Source of the DNA: Rallus limicola
Lineage: Eukaryota; Chordata; Aves; Gruiformes; Rallidae
Direction of reading: 5' to 3'
NCBI GenBank assembly: GCA_022605955.1
Contig: JAKCOZ010000011.1
Coordinates: 7,197,990 to 7,261,989 of the forward strand
Length of the DNA: 64,000 nucleotides
The notes beneath the pieces are model-generated. The model did not search any database. It was not told where the DNA came from and saw nothing but the letters and a program-made list of their open reading frames with translations. Made by a program: the position numbers and the translations under genes. Shown one piece after another: positions 13,590-26,900 of this stretch (positions are counted from its first letter, which is position 1; every line of letters begins with the position of its first letter).

Positions 13590-16500
13590 TGTTTACTGCA
13601 TCACCATATGAACTCTTTCCAGGAAAACCAGACAGTTTCTAAAATAGGCTAACATCCTATGGGAGTGTCTCCAAGACACGTCACATTGTCCTTCTACTTA
13701 CACTTTAAGGCCTGATATGGTTTAGTTCCAGTGTTGTTGCAACTTATATAGAGATGAATGAGATATATACTTGATTTGGCTAGTGTAACATACAGTCCAG
13801 GGCTGAAATTTAATTCTGAGGACAAAACTCAAGGATTAGATGCTGTTTGAAAGATCCTACCTGAGTGATGTTTCATGACGGCCAGTCTACTCTGAGCTTT
13901 TTTTTCTACCTATTGGTCCAAAAGGTCACATCTATTTCCATTGTGGAAGGACTATTTCCACTGTTTATTCATTAGAAACTATAAGGAGACAAGATGAGTG
14001 GGATGTTTATGTGTGTGACTGCCACACTTCTCCCACCCCAAAAGTCATCACTGACACTGTACTTCCCTCAAGATGTAGAAATCTCTATTATTGCAATAGT
14101 GCCCTCTTCCTCTCTCCCTTGCAAATTCATGACTGTATGACAAGAAATTTCTGGAATCAGTGCCCACCTCTGCCACACCACTTACCCAAGAAACAGCCAC
14201 AACATGCAGCAGATTGACTTCACTACAAGCAGGTTCCCCTGCAAGGGATGAGATATTGTACCTCAACAAACCATGAAATGATGCTTCAGTCAATATTTTT
14301 CCTCTGATGTTCTTTGCTGAATTTAATTATTGGGTTTGACTTCAAGATTCTGTCATCATCAGCATGAAAATGATCGCCTGAGTAACTTACTGCAGCAGAA
14401 AACTCATCATTTGATATCAATGGCTTTTAATTAAATTGCAATAAAAGATAAACAAAATTTTCAAAAGCAAATTCCTCTCTGTTTAAATATTTCTGGTTCT
14501 GTCTCTTGTGAAATCAAGTTGCCCAGCTGAAATGTCAGTCACTATGAAACCCACTAGGTGCCTCTTTTACCTTTGCTGAGCTGATTCCAGTGACATACTG
14601 TCCCATGGCGAGGCAGTATGAAGTGGAATTTCAGTAAGTTAATTGCACAGGGCTCTGATATAAGCTGACCTGATCGCCCTCCTTGCTGTGAATGTCTCCA
14701 TCTTGCCAAAAGGAGAAAATTAGGTTCTTTCAGGAATGACACACCAAGACCATGAAGTGCTTTGCATATTAGGACCGACTTATTGAATATGACATGATAC
14801 TCTGAGGATAGGACATTGCACTCCTCTCTCCCAAGTATTTATGAGATTTCCTCCTTACCCTACATCTTCTTCCCTCTGCAAACTTCTCAGTTCTTTGTGC
14901 TTTACCAATTTACTTTTCTTTTGAGACACTACCACTCCTTTTAAGAAGAATATCCCTTGCAGTATGCATATGCAAAGTGGGTGCAATATGGGGTTTTTTT
15001 TCCAAGTATTTGGAAAATGGATATAAAATGGGTATAAAAGAAGGAAGAACTAATGTGTTTTGTATGTCCTTGGTAAATAGGAAAACATGTAATGAACTTC
15101 AGCAAGCAAGTTGTTGGATATTGCATCAAAACCACCTAAGACAGAGAACTGGTAAGCACAAGCACCGGGTGCCCACAGAAGTCATCCAGTGTCCAACACT
15201 GAAGGGTTTTATGAGTCTACTGTGAGTAGTCTGTGAGTCTACTTCTAGTAGACCCTGTCTTGAAGTTCCTCCTAATGGAGGAGTATGAGTGCAAGGCTTA
15301 TGAGCTGTGGAGCAGGTCCTATTTCTCCAATATCACCCTCCTCAGGAATTAACGAAATAAAAACCTGGAAAGTACTTTTTTACCCTATAAGGAGGAGAGG
15401 AAGAAAAAAGCATTTTTAATAGATATCTTCTTATGTTCATCTTCAGTGGTCGGCAGAATCTGGGACACACTTTTGCAAATATTGGATATTATCTATATGC
15501 ATTTACATAAGAAAATACACAGAATAACCCAGAATAACCTCATTTAGGTTCTTTATTTTTTTCATTTCTGTTTTGCTGGAAGATTTTGAATAACAAATTT
15601 CTTATTTTCTAAAGATGCAATTAACTTTCCCTCCCTCTGCACAGTAAAGTGCCAGATAGCTTTCATATGGATACAGGAATTTAATTAAAGTACAGAAACC
15701 AAGGGTTGTTTTTTTTTTAAATTCTTCTAAGTTAAATAAAATTATCTTAAATGTTCTAGATGCGGAAGCAGGGTTGGAGAGCTTTTAAAAACTGGTTTTG
15801 TATCTAGGATGAAGTTGAACTATCATCTGTACAAATAAATTGAACAGATTGCTTCAGAACTCCACAAGATTTTGCCATAGCATTACAGTAGCAGATCTCA
15901 TCCTTCCAGATGGGAATAAAGAACTTCCCCACTTCTTTGATTCCCAGTTGATTTCTTCACTTTGAACATGATAGTACCTAAACAAGTTGACTGTATCATT
16001 GGTATAAGAAGAAAATACTCTGAACAGAGACAGATTTTTGGCATTAATATTACTTTAGCTCTTTAACCAATTTCACTTGCTGCTACTTGGTCAGTACTTT
16101 TCACAGGTTAAATGGTTTCACATTTTTATAACTTTGGTAAGAACCCTGAAATGCTTCAAATTGTTTTAATTTAAATTATTTACATAAAGTACACTAACCA
16201 TATATCTCAGTTTTAGTTTATTCTTAGTACATAAGCAGAAGTGTCAGAATTTAAAATTAAACATTAAGGACACTTATTATTGAAATTAAAAAGTAATTAC
16301 AAATCCCATAATTTCATCCAATACAATTGATTTTCAGTGTTTTGTTATCTGTCGATTTTCCCTGTGAGTTCAGCTTACATAGTATCTATTGTACTGCAAT
16401 ATTGAAATAATATGCAATATCAAGTCATTAAATTAATTTACAGGACAGGTTAAACTCACTCAGAAGTAGCTTTTAAGAAGGTACGTGCTTAGTCTCATCT

Positions 16501-16905
16501 AGTTAAGTAGGTCCCTTAATATTCACCAACAGACTAATTTTAGACTTAGAACTTTTTTGTTAGATGGGAATGAAACAGGGTTTGGACATGCCTGTCTGTC
16601 TCCAGAAACTATTGTTGGCTCCTTGATGGTTAGTTCAGACCAGATACATAACTTTCAGATGTCTGGAGTCAGGCAATGAACATACTCTTAGAGACTATAA
16701 GGGTCACTTCCATTGTCAGCTACCACCATCCATCCAGGTGGTCCACCAAAGACATCAGTCCTTGTAATGGGGATGATAAGCCTGGTTAAGGAGGTCATGA
16801 AAGCTTCACTCTGGGCAGAAATTGTGAAATGCTTCAGCTAGCCTGTCACATTTCTGTACTGGTGTTAACATGACTCTGTTGACAAAGACAATTACAGTTC
16901 ACTGC

Positions 16906-16961
16906 AGATACAAAGGACTGCATCTATCTACTGAGATACAAAGGACTGCATCTATCTACTA
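16906..16961. repeat. 28-bp tandem duplication
   Basis: The unit beginning 'agatacaaaggactgcatc' occurs twice head to tail with period 28. The copies are identical except for the final base, which suggests a recent slippage or duplication event. Confidence 0.9.
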
Positions 16962-19900
16962 TGAGATAATCCTGAAACAGCCTCATCATGACAGGCTGAC
17001 ACTTTGCCTTGGTGCCCTGATCTATCTTTCCCCTAGAATTGCCTTCTTCACACATGGACCATTGGATGTTCAGGCATTTCTAGGTTATTCTCCAGGCTGC
17101 TGTCCAGTGAATATTAGGGCTCATCTCCAGATGAACACTCCTCTGTGGAGAGTTTTTACATTGGTGTTTTCCTTTTGGTCATAAAGAAAGAAGGAGAGAA
17201 AGAAAAAAAAAAAAAAGTTAATTCAATGACATTCTCCCAAGAGAAGGTGGAGCAGCCTCAGGAAAACCAGCGAAGGAGAAGAAAGGGACCAGCGGGAACT
17301 CTGAAGGTCAAGACTGTGCCCTTGGCATTCTCCGCATAGGAAAGCTGCCAAGAGTTTCCTTTGTTAGGCTGCTTTTTCTGGGGATCTTTTGATTTCACTT
17401 AGTTGGTGAATGGAAAGCTGCACACAAAATAAATGTTTGTGAGACCAAATGTCACCGCAGCATTCTTGCATGATGGTATTTACTTCTCAGTGTATTTTTC
17501 TTTGGAAACACCCTTTTCAACCCATTTCACACTCCTGACTGCTTCCCTGTAGATTTGTTCTCCAGAGCCATGCCAGCATGACCTGTTCATGATATCTTAC
17601 CCGCTAGAGCAGCTCTGAATTTTCTGAATTTGTTATATGAAGTAGAAAATAAAACCCACAAACTGCTCTTTTTTCCCTTCTGTTCAGCAACATACAAGAT
17701 TTCTTTTGGGACTGATTATTCTTACCACTCCATTCCATAAAACACATAATTATTGTTAAATAACAGTAACAACATCAAAAGATGAGTAAATGATGCAAGA
17801 TGCTCATATGTGATATGAGATGATATTGAATTTACTCAATCCACATCTATCAGTAATGTGGGCATAAATGAAGATACCTGTTACCCCTTCTAGAAACTCA
17901 TGGCCGTTGTACCTACATAAATACATACCTGTCTGACTGCCCACAACCCTCATCTACATCCTATAAAGACCCATGTGATGCTCATCTCTGCCAAGCTGTT
18001 ACAGATGACAGTAGTGGAATGCAGAGCCAAATGATTTCTCCTTGTTTCCTCCACATGTGGCCCCCTCCACTGAAGTGAAGATGGTCTAACAGCAATGAGA
18101 ATTTTATGGTTGTCAGGTAAACACCTCCTGGAAGAGACAGGGATTTCTGTGTGTCTGAAGCTTATGTGTCAGTGATCCATAGCAATAGAGCTCCTCAATA
18201 AAGACAAACATTGATGTGGACTAATGCCTTGCTGGAGCCATCGGGCTGAATAGGCTTGTGATTGGCCTGCAGGATATCACATTCTTTACTGTTCTTTATT
18301 CATTTACTATAATGGAAATAAAGAAATTGAAACAGGAGGGTCTGACAGGATAATAGGCTTGTGAGGCTCTGAAAATAAACATCTACCTCTGTCTTGACAT
18401 TTATTATCTATAAACTCCTAGGCTTCTTTTTGGCAGTTTTATTGTGTCAGGAGACCATTATCCTGTCACAGCACTGTACTGCACTGACATTATCTCTTAA
18501 GCAAATTTTAGTGTTGAATTTACAGTTCTGTGGGTATTTCTAGTCATACATTGCTGAAGACTCAAAGAAAGGTAGGGCAGGTCTGCATCAGGGTGCATGG
18601 GATGTACCAGCTCAGGTAACTGGTACAGAAGAATGGGTGCTGGTGGGAAGAGCCCTGGTAGTTGGATAGACAGGAGGCCTATTTCGATCTTTGCAATGGA
18701 GCAGGCCTTGCTACATGCATGAAGAGCGTGGGACAAGCTGCCACCACAGAATCCCAAACTCTCAGTGAATGCTAATAATTCTTTTGCTGTGCCTAGAAAA
18801 AAGTAAGAGAATGGCTCGGTAGTAGCATTCATCTTATGGGGCATTATAGCCCAGAGTGTGCACCCAGTAATGACATTTTAAAATAGAATGTAAAGAACCC
18901 CAGTGTTAATTTGCATTAATTTACTTCTGTATGAAGATAAAAGATTCTAAGGATGACAAAACAAACCCAATGCAAGATGGAAGTGATGTTCATTCTGCCA
19001 TAGCGGTTTGGAGTGTTTACAATGCCAAAGGAACAAAAAAGTCTTTTGAATGTACTTATTAAACTGTGGGTCCCATGAAAAGCCACTTTTCCCAGTCTGC
19101 TAACACCTCAAGAGATACGTTCTGCCTGGAAGAAACTACAGACAGTTTCTAAATATCTCAAAGATGTATTGTTTTAGGGAACTGATAAGTCTTCTATCAA
19201 GAGACTTCTCGATCAAGGGACCCATGAGAACCAGTTACGCTCCTGTTAGCCTACCTAATGATTTCTTACGTTTCAGTAAAAAGAAACTCATGAAAAGCAG
19301 TGACCGTAGCCTTTTGGCAGCCAATTAATACAGTTCACAGACTTAGCTCCCTGGATAGAGAGCTGATCAAAATCTTCCAGTCCTGAGGCTCTGTAGCAGC
19401 ATTTGACTATCTAGTTCAATTTCATTTGTAAAATGCACTACAGCTTCTATACAGCAATTCCTACCTCCTTCATAATCTATTATCTAGCTTTTGCAAGGCT
19501 CCAGTTTGACCATTTTTATTCATGCTTTGCCTGCAGCCGGTTTCCTGGTTTAGTTAATTTTCATAATTCAAGCACAGAGGCTTTGTGTGAGCCTTCACCC
19601 AAAGAACATAAACCCTACCACTGCATTTTGATGGCTGTGAGAAGCAGAGGCAATATTTTTAGGTTTATTAAGAAGACTTCTCTTCCTATTGAGGGACTGA
19701 AATACTAGTGTATAATGTGCAACCATGGTATGAAGGCTATAGCTACTAATTTGGCAGCCTTACAGTCTCTTTAGAGTTTCATGCTGTTTCCCACTTGCAA
19801 AGATGGCAATCTTGGCATGCTTGTCTCCATCATTTCTAGTTTTCAATACTTCTAGTTTACCTTGACCACCTCCAAATTGCTCCAGAAGTGGAAAGTTTGG

Positions 19901-20070
19901 TACTAAGGGCTTTGTGGTGCTGCCTAGCTCCAACAAGTATGCACAGTTCTTGTTGGATATCAGATAACACTTACATACAGCTCTGGTTTAACCACACAGA
20001 CCTTCGCTCACACCTCCCTTGGGGGGGATGGGGAAAAGAATCAAAAAAAAGTAAAACTCTCTGGCTACCA

Positions 20071-21107
20071 CTGGCCTGGCCAGATACATACTCCGCTGAG
20101 TTAAAAACTGGCTGGATGTCTGGGCCCAAAGAGTGGTGGTAAATAGAGCTAAATCCAGCTGGAGGCTGGTCACAAGTAGTGTTCCCCAGGGCTCAGTCTT
20201 GGGTCCAGTCCTGTTCAATATCTTTATCAGTGACCTAGATTGAATGATCCCACAGTAAGTTTGTGGACAACACTAAGCTGAGAGGAAGTGTCCATCTGCC
20301 TGAGGGTAGGGAGGTTCTTCAAAGGGATCTGGACAGGTTGGATTGATGGGCTGAGATCAATGGGATGAGGTTCAACAATACCAAGTGCAGAGTCTTGCAC
20401 TTGGGACATAACCCTGTCCAGCATTACAGGCTTGGGGAAGAGTGGCTAGAAAGCTGCCTGGAAGAGAAGGACGTGAGGGTGTTGTTTGACTGCCAAATGA
20501 ATGAGCCAGCAGTGTGCCCAGGTGGCCAAGAAGGCCAATGGCATCTTGGCTTGTATCAAAAATAGTGTGACCAGCAGGTGCAGGGAAGTGATCATGTCCC
20601 TGTACTCGGCATTTTGAGTACTGTGTCCAGTTTTGGGCCCCTCACTACAAGAAACACATTGAGGCCCTGGATGATGTCCAGAGAAGGGCAGTGAGGCTGG
20701 TGAAGGGCCTGGAGGGCAAACCTTACAAAAAGTGGCTGAGAGAACAGAGGTTGTTTAGCCTGGAGAAGAGTAGGCTGATGGGGGACCTTATCACTGCCTA
20801 CAATTACCTGAAAGAGGTTGTAGAGAGGTGGGTGTTGACATCTTCACCCAAGCAACAGGTGATAGGACAAGGGGGAATGGCCTCAAGCTGCGCCAGGGCA
20901 GGGTCAGATTAGACATTAAGAAAAAATTCCTCACCAAAAGGGTTATGGGGCACTGGAACAGGCTGCCCTGGGAGGGGCTTAAGTCACCACCCTGGGTGTG
21001 TTTAAAGGTCAGGTAGGCTCAGGGATATGGTTTAGTGGAGGATGATATGGTAGGACTTGATGATCTCCAAGGTCTTTTCCAACCTAATGATTCTGTGATT
21101 CTGTGAG
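20071..21107 (+). mobile_element. CR1 LINE, about 1 kb 3' portion (CR1-J-like)
   Basis: The sense strand carries the C-terminal half of the CR1 ORF2 reverse transcriptase, broken by stops and frameshifts. It includes the segment encoding LKTGWM (family LKNWLD), 'ttccccagggctcagtcttgggtccagtcctgttcaa' ([14 protein letters not shown]) and 'tttgtggacaacac' in place of the F-A-D-D box. Then come the 'caagtgcagagtcttgcacttgg' and 'gtgacctaga' blocks, followed by the 3' UTR. It ends in 'attctgtgattctgtgag', the CR1 terminal octamer repeat. The catalytic F-A-D-D is altered (V-D-N), so the copy is dead. Confidence 0.95.
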
Positions 21108-23240
21108 ATAAAAGACTTTTATGGGATAGAAAAGGATAACAACAAGAACAATAATAATAATGGAATACACAAAAGAAGTGATGCACAACACAGTTGCTCA
21201 CCACCCATTGACCAATGCCCAGCTAGTTCCTGAGCCATGGTGCTCCCCAGTCAACTCACCCCAGCTTATATACAGAGCAGGATGTCATATGGTATGGAGT
21301 ATCAATTTGGCTAGTTTGGGTCAGCTGCTCTGGCTGCTTCCCCTCCCAGCTTGTGGTGCACCTCCTCACTGGCAGAGCCTGGGAAGCTGAAATCAGGGTA
21401 GAGACATAAAAATCCATCCTGTTTTTTAGAGACAAGGTAAACATTATCTAATTTCCAATTTTTCCTTATCTCCAATTCTAAGTGCATAACCTTTCTACAC
21501 TACATCCTTATCGGTCCCTAATCTTGGGATTAGAAGTGTTTGTATATGTTAGATTCATAGAACTGTCTTTTTAAAATAGCCATTACTTATAATAACATTC
21601 CTTTTTATTTTTTTCAAGATGTGGTGTCCTATTTTTAATAGCTTTCCTATTTTTAAGAGAGTATTCCTTCTATTTTCAGCCATTTTCCTTCTGAAGTTCA
21701 CCAAGCAGTCATTCTTAGGTAGGAATCAGATGTTAAAAAAAAATAATAAATGTCCCATGTCAAGGGAAGAAAATCCTCCAAAACATATTTCCATGCAGAA
21801 GGTATAATGTGACATGACCGTGGTGCTCAGGGCTGGAGGGGTCCATGCGATTTCATCCACAGAAATCTCAAGTATTTATAGATCTCAAAGCTTCAATCCT
21901 AGTGGTTTTCTGACTTTTTTTTTCCCCAGGCAGAAATTTTATGCCAGGCAATTATCCCAGCACCATCTCTATCTGCCTATCTGCAAAGAAGCTACTGAAG
22001 TAAAGTAGCACATCTGTAATGATTAGGAATCAATCTGATTGACATGGTAGCCTGCCACAAACATTTGCAAAAACTCTCCTGTTACAAGATATTTTTTATT
22101 TTGCACAACAATTCAGTGGTTTAGTCTCAGGTTGTTTTTCTCTGGGCTCCCTCTGTGGTTGGTGGAGGGGCAAGTGGCCTGTGGGGGTACGTGGTCCAGC
22201 TTGTCTCAAAGTCACTGGGATAAATTTCTCTCCACAAAGATTTTCCTGCCTGTGACTGGAAAAAGCATCATGGCATTGAGCGTAGCATGAGTCAAACTGC
22301 TCTGCAGGTTGCTTGACAGTATTGACTAAGTTCCCACTGAGCATAATGGCAATTTAAACACTTTCATGAATCCACCTAGATGTGGGTGCCAACACGTAGA
22401 TGTCTGAGGCTGGAGCTGAATCGCAGCCTCTACAACAAGCTCAGAGAACAGGTCTGATTTTTAAAGAGCAAAGGTTGGGTAAGGCTAATTCTGCACTGTA
22501 CAGCAAACCTTGTCTGACTTGGTATTTGGTCTTTTCCAGGATAAGTTTGGGTTTTTTTCTTTTCTTCAGCTGTCTGCTGAACATTATGCAGTCCTTCATC
22601 GTTTAATTGATTGTTCTTTGTCCAAATTAACATATCATCTGCAATTACTTCCATCAGCAAAAATCCTCCAAGATCAGAGGGTTTACAACAAATACCTTTG
22701 CCTCATTGAAACAAGCTGGAGTTTTGCCAGGAATTTCATTGGAGTAAGGATTTCATTTCTAAAATTGTTGGTGTTTTCAAATACACTGAGGCAATCTGAT
22801 ATTCTTTTACTCCTGCTAAACATGTATCTTCAAAAGAGGATTCTGAAAACTTCACTCTTGCTTTCTTAACTGAGACCTGCCAAAAAAACCTTGGCTGCCA
22901 TCCAACACTGATACACACTCCCTTTTCTTCCTCCTTAACTTTCCAGTGACATTAAAGATTATGTGCATTAAAGAAAAGCCTAATCCAAAAACACAGCTGG
23001 AGGAGGAGGAGGTTGTGGAAGAAAGCGATTGTCATGGGACCCAGTATAGAAATTTAGATTTAGGACACCAACCTCTGCTTTCTTCTAAATGTTTTTTGGC
23101 ATGAGAATCACATTAACATCAAGTCTCACAGATCGATACACATCAAAAACCATCAGATACAAAATTATGTGGGTGTTTTAGCCAAAAAACTTAAACCATG
23201 ATATGATTTCATACATTGGTGGTGAGAGCAACTATAACAA
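21108..23240. other. Intergenic, no gene seen
   Basis: AT-rich DNA between two CR1 copies in opposite orientation. Open frames up to 119 codons (22510-22869 plus) have no recognisable motif, and I treat them as chance. Confidence 0.65.
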
Positions 23241-23985
23241 ATCACAGAATCACAATCACAGAATCATAGAATCACTAAGTTGGTAAAGACCATCATCAAG
23301 TCCAACTGTACCTGTCCTATGCTGACCCATATTTCTAAGTACCTCATCTACCCTTCTTTTAACATACATCCAGGTGACTCAACCCCCTCCCTGGGCAGCC
23401 TGTTCCAGGCCCTGACAACTCTTTCAGTGAAAAATATTTTCCTAACTTCTGATCTGAACTTGCCCTGGCACAGCTTTGTGCCATTGCCCCTTGTCCCAAC
23501 TCCTGTCACCTGGCTGAAGAGACCACCGCCCACTTTTCCACACCCTCCTTTCAGGTAGTTGTAGGTGGTGATAAGGTCTCCCCTCAGCCTCCTCTTCTCC
23601 AGGCTGAACACCCCCAGCTCCCTCAGCTGTTCCTCATGATGATTTTCCCTCCAGCCCTGTCACCAGTCTGGTTGCCCTTCTCTTGACATGCTCCAGGACC
23701 TCAATGTCCTTCTGATGGTGAGGAGCCCAGAACTGGACACAGCACTTGAGGTGCAGCCTCACCAATGCCAAGTACAGGGGCACAATCACCTCCCTGGACC
23801 CACTGGCCACACTATTTCTGATACAGGCCAGGATGCCATTGGCCTTTCTGGCCACCTGGGCACACTGCTGATTCATATTCTGCCTGCAGTCAGCCAACAC
23901 CCTGAGGTCCTTCTCTGTCTGACAGCTCTCCAGCCTCTCTTCCCCAAGCCTATAGCGGTGAATGGGCTTGTTTTGTAGATGGGGT
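23241..23985 (-). mobile_element. CR1 LINE, 3' portion
   Basis: The plus strand starts with repeated 'atcacagaatca' octamers (the complement of the CR1 tail). It continues through the inverse of the C-terminal coding region; on the minus strand [23 protein letters not shown] and [29 protein letters not shown] are readable. It is 5'-truncated at about 23985, just upstream of the 'caacaaccccat' segment. It belongs to the same broad subfamily as the copy at 20071-21107 but lies in opposite orientation. Confidence 0.94.
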
Positions 23986-26900
23986 TGTTATGTCACATGA
24001 GTTTGTCATGTAATGACAGGTGAAGAGTAGGCAGACTGAAAGAAATCTGAAGAAAGAGAACATTGGTGTTTGATATAAGCATTGGAGAAAGGTAGAAAGA
24101 ATGTGAAATGTATTTTTTTCTTTACATCTTCTAAAAAATTAGCTTAATAAGGTGCTGTTAAAATCAAAGGGAATTAAATTGAGCTGTGGGGTTTTTTTAA
24201 TAGCGAAGCAGTTACGTGTTTCAATATTCGTGGATGCCACAGCTACTCTTCCTAGATTCAGTGTATTTGAATGGTAGAAATGATGAACACTTTAAGATTA
24301 AAGACATCCAGAAATTAAAAGGAAGATAAAGAGTTCTGCAACTAGTACCAGAGCTGGCCAACATTTTTGACTGGGAACAATTTTTTTCTTTGGAATATGT
24401 GGCTTTGTTAAAGTTAACCTATAATCAACCTGAATCAGTGTTAATACAGGCTGCAACAGAAATCCATTTTAGTGAAGAAACTAATCCTTTACTGAAAATT
24501 GCATTCTCTTGGAGAGCTTACATGACTTCAAAATTGCTAAGGAAAATACAAGTTTCCTTCAGGGGAGGCAGCTTTATCCAAAGATAGTCATCTCTATAGG
24601 TTCCTTCCTTCTTAGGAGCCTTCTACAGAGCCCATAAACTGTGCTGCAGCAACTGCAGAACTTAATAGCTCTGATAACAAAGATGTCCAAGCATATAAAC
24701 CCTGCACACCTCTCAGGTTAAAGTTGATATGAGTTTCTCAAGCTCAGCAGTGTATCGTTTCAATCTCACTGAAAGATGTCTCTGAAACACCAAGGAAAGC
24801 ATAGTTTATGCATATTTATTATCATGATTAGGATGCTACCAGGAAACCACATGCCAAGGTTTGATTTTAATGATCAGAATTAATACCATCACAGGTTCAC
24901 AGAATGAAGTAGGCTCATGGGAGATACCTGCACCAGAGGTATAGGCTGAGAACATGGGCCATGGACACTGGTTGTTCCAGAAGAAATAAGCAAGAAATGC
25001 TGGGGAACTGGAGATCTGTAGCAGGTATTCACTGAGGCCGGCGCAAGACCTTTACCTCTGTGGTGGAGTACAGTCTTTGCAAACATTTCTGCATAGCATC
25101 TGTCAAGTCTGCAATTGAATAGCAAGCCTGAGGTTCCATCCTGAGGGAATTACTGAGATTTACACATTTAGAAACTATTTTGCCCAATGTTTTCATCCTA
25201 AACAAGAACGAAAATTTTAAACAAGTTATCATTTATCTTGTAACATTTTCAATTTGGAATTTTGACTTTATTGTAAAGTATGAAACCTAAATTACTTTAT
25301 CTTTTTTATTTTTCTCTTTTCTTCTTTTTCTAATTAAACCTTGCTGAACTGTAAATTTCATTCTTGTTTCCATGGCAAGGAACCATGTGCCTCTGTCTTT
25401 GCTGAGGTTTTATTTTTTAAATTTTATTTTAATGTTATTAACAACTATGCTGGCAGGGATGAGGAAAAGCTTGAATCCTGTGTAAGTGCATTATAGAGGC
25501 AAATTTCATCCAACAGAGACTCAGTCCCCATATATAGCCCTCTTAATGTGTTCTCATGATAAAATATTAAGGAATAATGGTAATATATGTATGCTAATGC
25601 ATTCAAGTAAAGTTCAGTTTAAATCTTGTTTTAATGAGGTGATAAGCAAGGGCAAATTTTCTGAGCATCTTGAGTCCATCTAACGTGATGATCCTGGTGC
25701 ACTGTGCTTGCAAAAAGAACTTCAACAGCAAAGGTTTTGTGCCTCTAACAGGGCCAAGCATTAGGTGTGCTGTTGCTCTCAGTGAACGGCACGAGGTTGT
25801 CCTTCCAGAGCCTTTCAAAGGGCGAAGCTTGAATGACTGAGGTTGAACTGTATGCTCTCCAGCTGTTCCTAAGGGTCAATACTGGTAGAGGACAATGCGC
25901 TGCAGCATCTTCTGTGGGCAGACCAGGGCTCCTTCAGTGTCCACACTTCAGGCTGACAAGAAGCTGCATAGTCACGATCAGTGAGACACCAGTTCTGGTG
26001 CTCTATGGAGAATAAAGATATTGGAATTCAAAGTCAGTGTCATGCTGCCATTATCAATAGCTTCTGGCCATTGCAGATTGTGGGTTGAACGAACTAATAC
26101 CAGCCTTCAAAAGACCATGAAATCAGTTACAAACCAAGCAGATTAAAAGCAGATTAATCAGGTGTATGTCCAATCCAATGTATTTAAAGTAAAGCTCCTA
26201 GCAACTCCAGCAATATTTGGATTAATCCCTAAAGGCTGTATTACTTTTTTAATGATGGTTACTGAGAATATTTCAGATGATCAACTTAGAAGCTAATATT
26301 TGGAATATCATGGACTATTTAAGGTAGATGAGCCCTGACATATTAAGATGTGAGTTCTACTCTGATAAAAAAGTATCCATAAGCCTGACAAATCCAGACA
26401 TCATCTTTTAATTGTGCTCTGACTGCTTTCCCCTGAAGCACGGATCTCTTTTGGACTGGTGATTTGAACAGTGTCTTGTGCTTCAGATATGTGCCTGAAA
26501 ACCAAACTTTGCAGCCAGAACTTAATCCAAAGGTAAATAAAGTCATCGTGAATGTTTGGACTGTGCCCTTTGGACTGAGAAAAGGAGTCAACTAATAATA
26601 TTGCTCTATGCTTTTGAGTTTTCTTTTATTCATCTCCTTTAGACATATGTTGGAGTAAACAAACTTTGTGTCAGAAATTTTACCTGGGAAAAAAAAGCAT
26701 CTGAGGGAAATAGAAAATATTTGCAGAAGCAAAATCACAAACCTGTAAACATGCAAATTTGCTTATATTCTTGAAAGAGACCATGTGTAGGATGGCACAG
26801 TACCTAACTGTCCACATAAGGACTAAAAAAGTTCACTCTGTGTAGCACCAGTATAACTTCTGTCCAAGACAGCAAAAAAATGTGTAAGGTCACATTAAAT

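Larger units (their letters stand above)
11766..20070. other. Intergenic, no gene seen
   Basis: These 8.3 kb are AT-rich and contain no recognised exon, RNA gene or clear transposon. A GGTT microsatellite (13570-13589) and a 28-base tandem duplication (16906-16961) are the only structured elements noticed. Open frames of up to about 115 codons (for example 18497-18844 minus) show no family resemblance. Confidence 0.65.
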
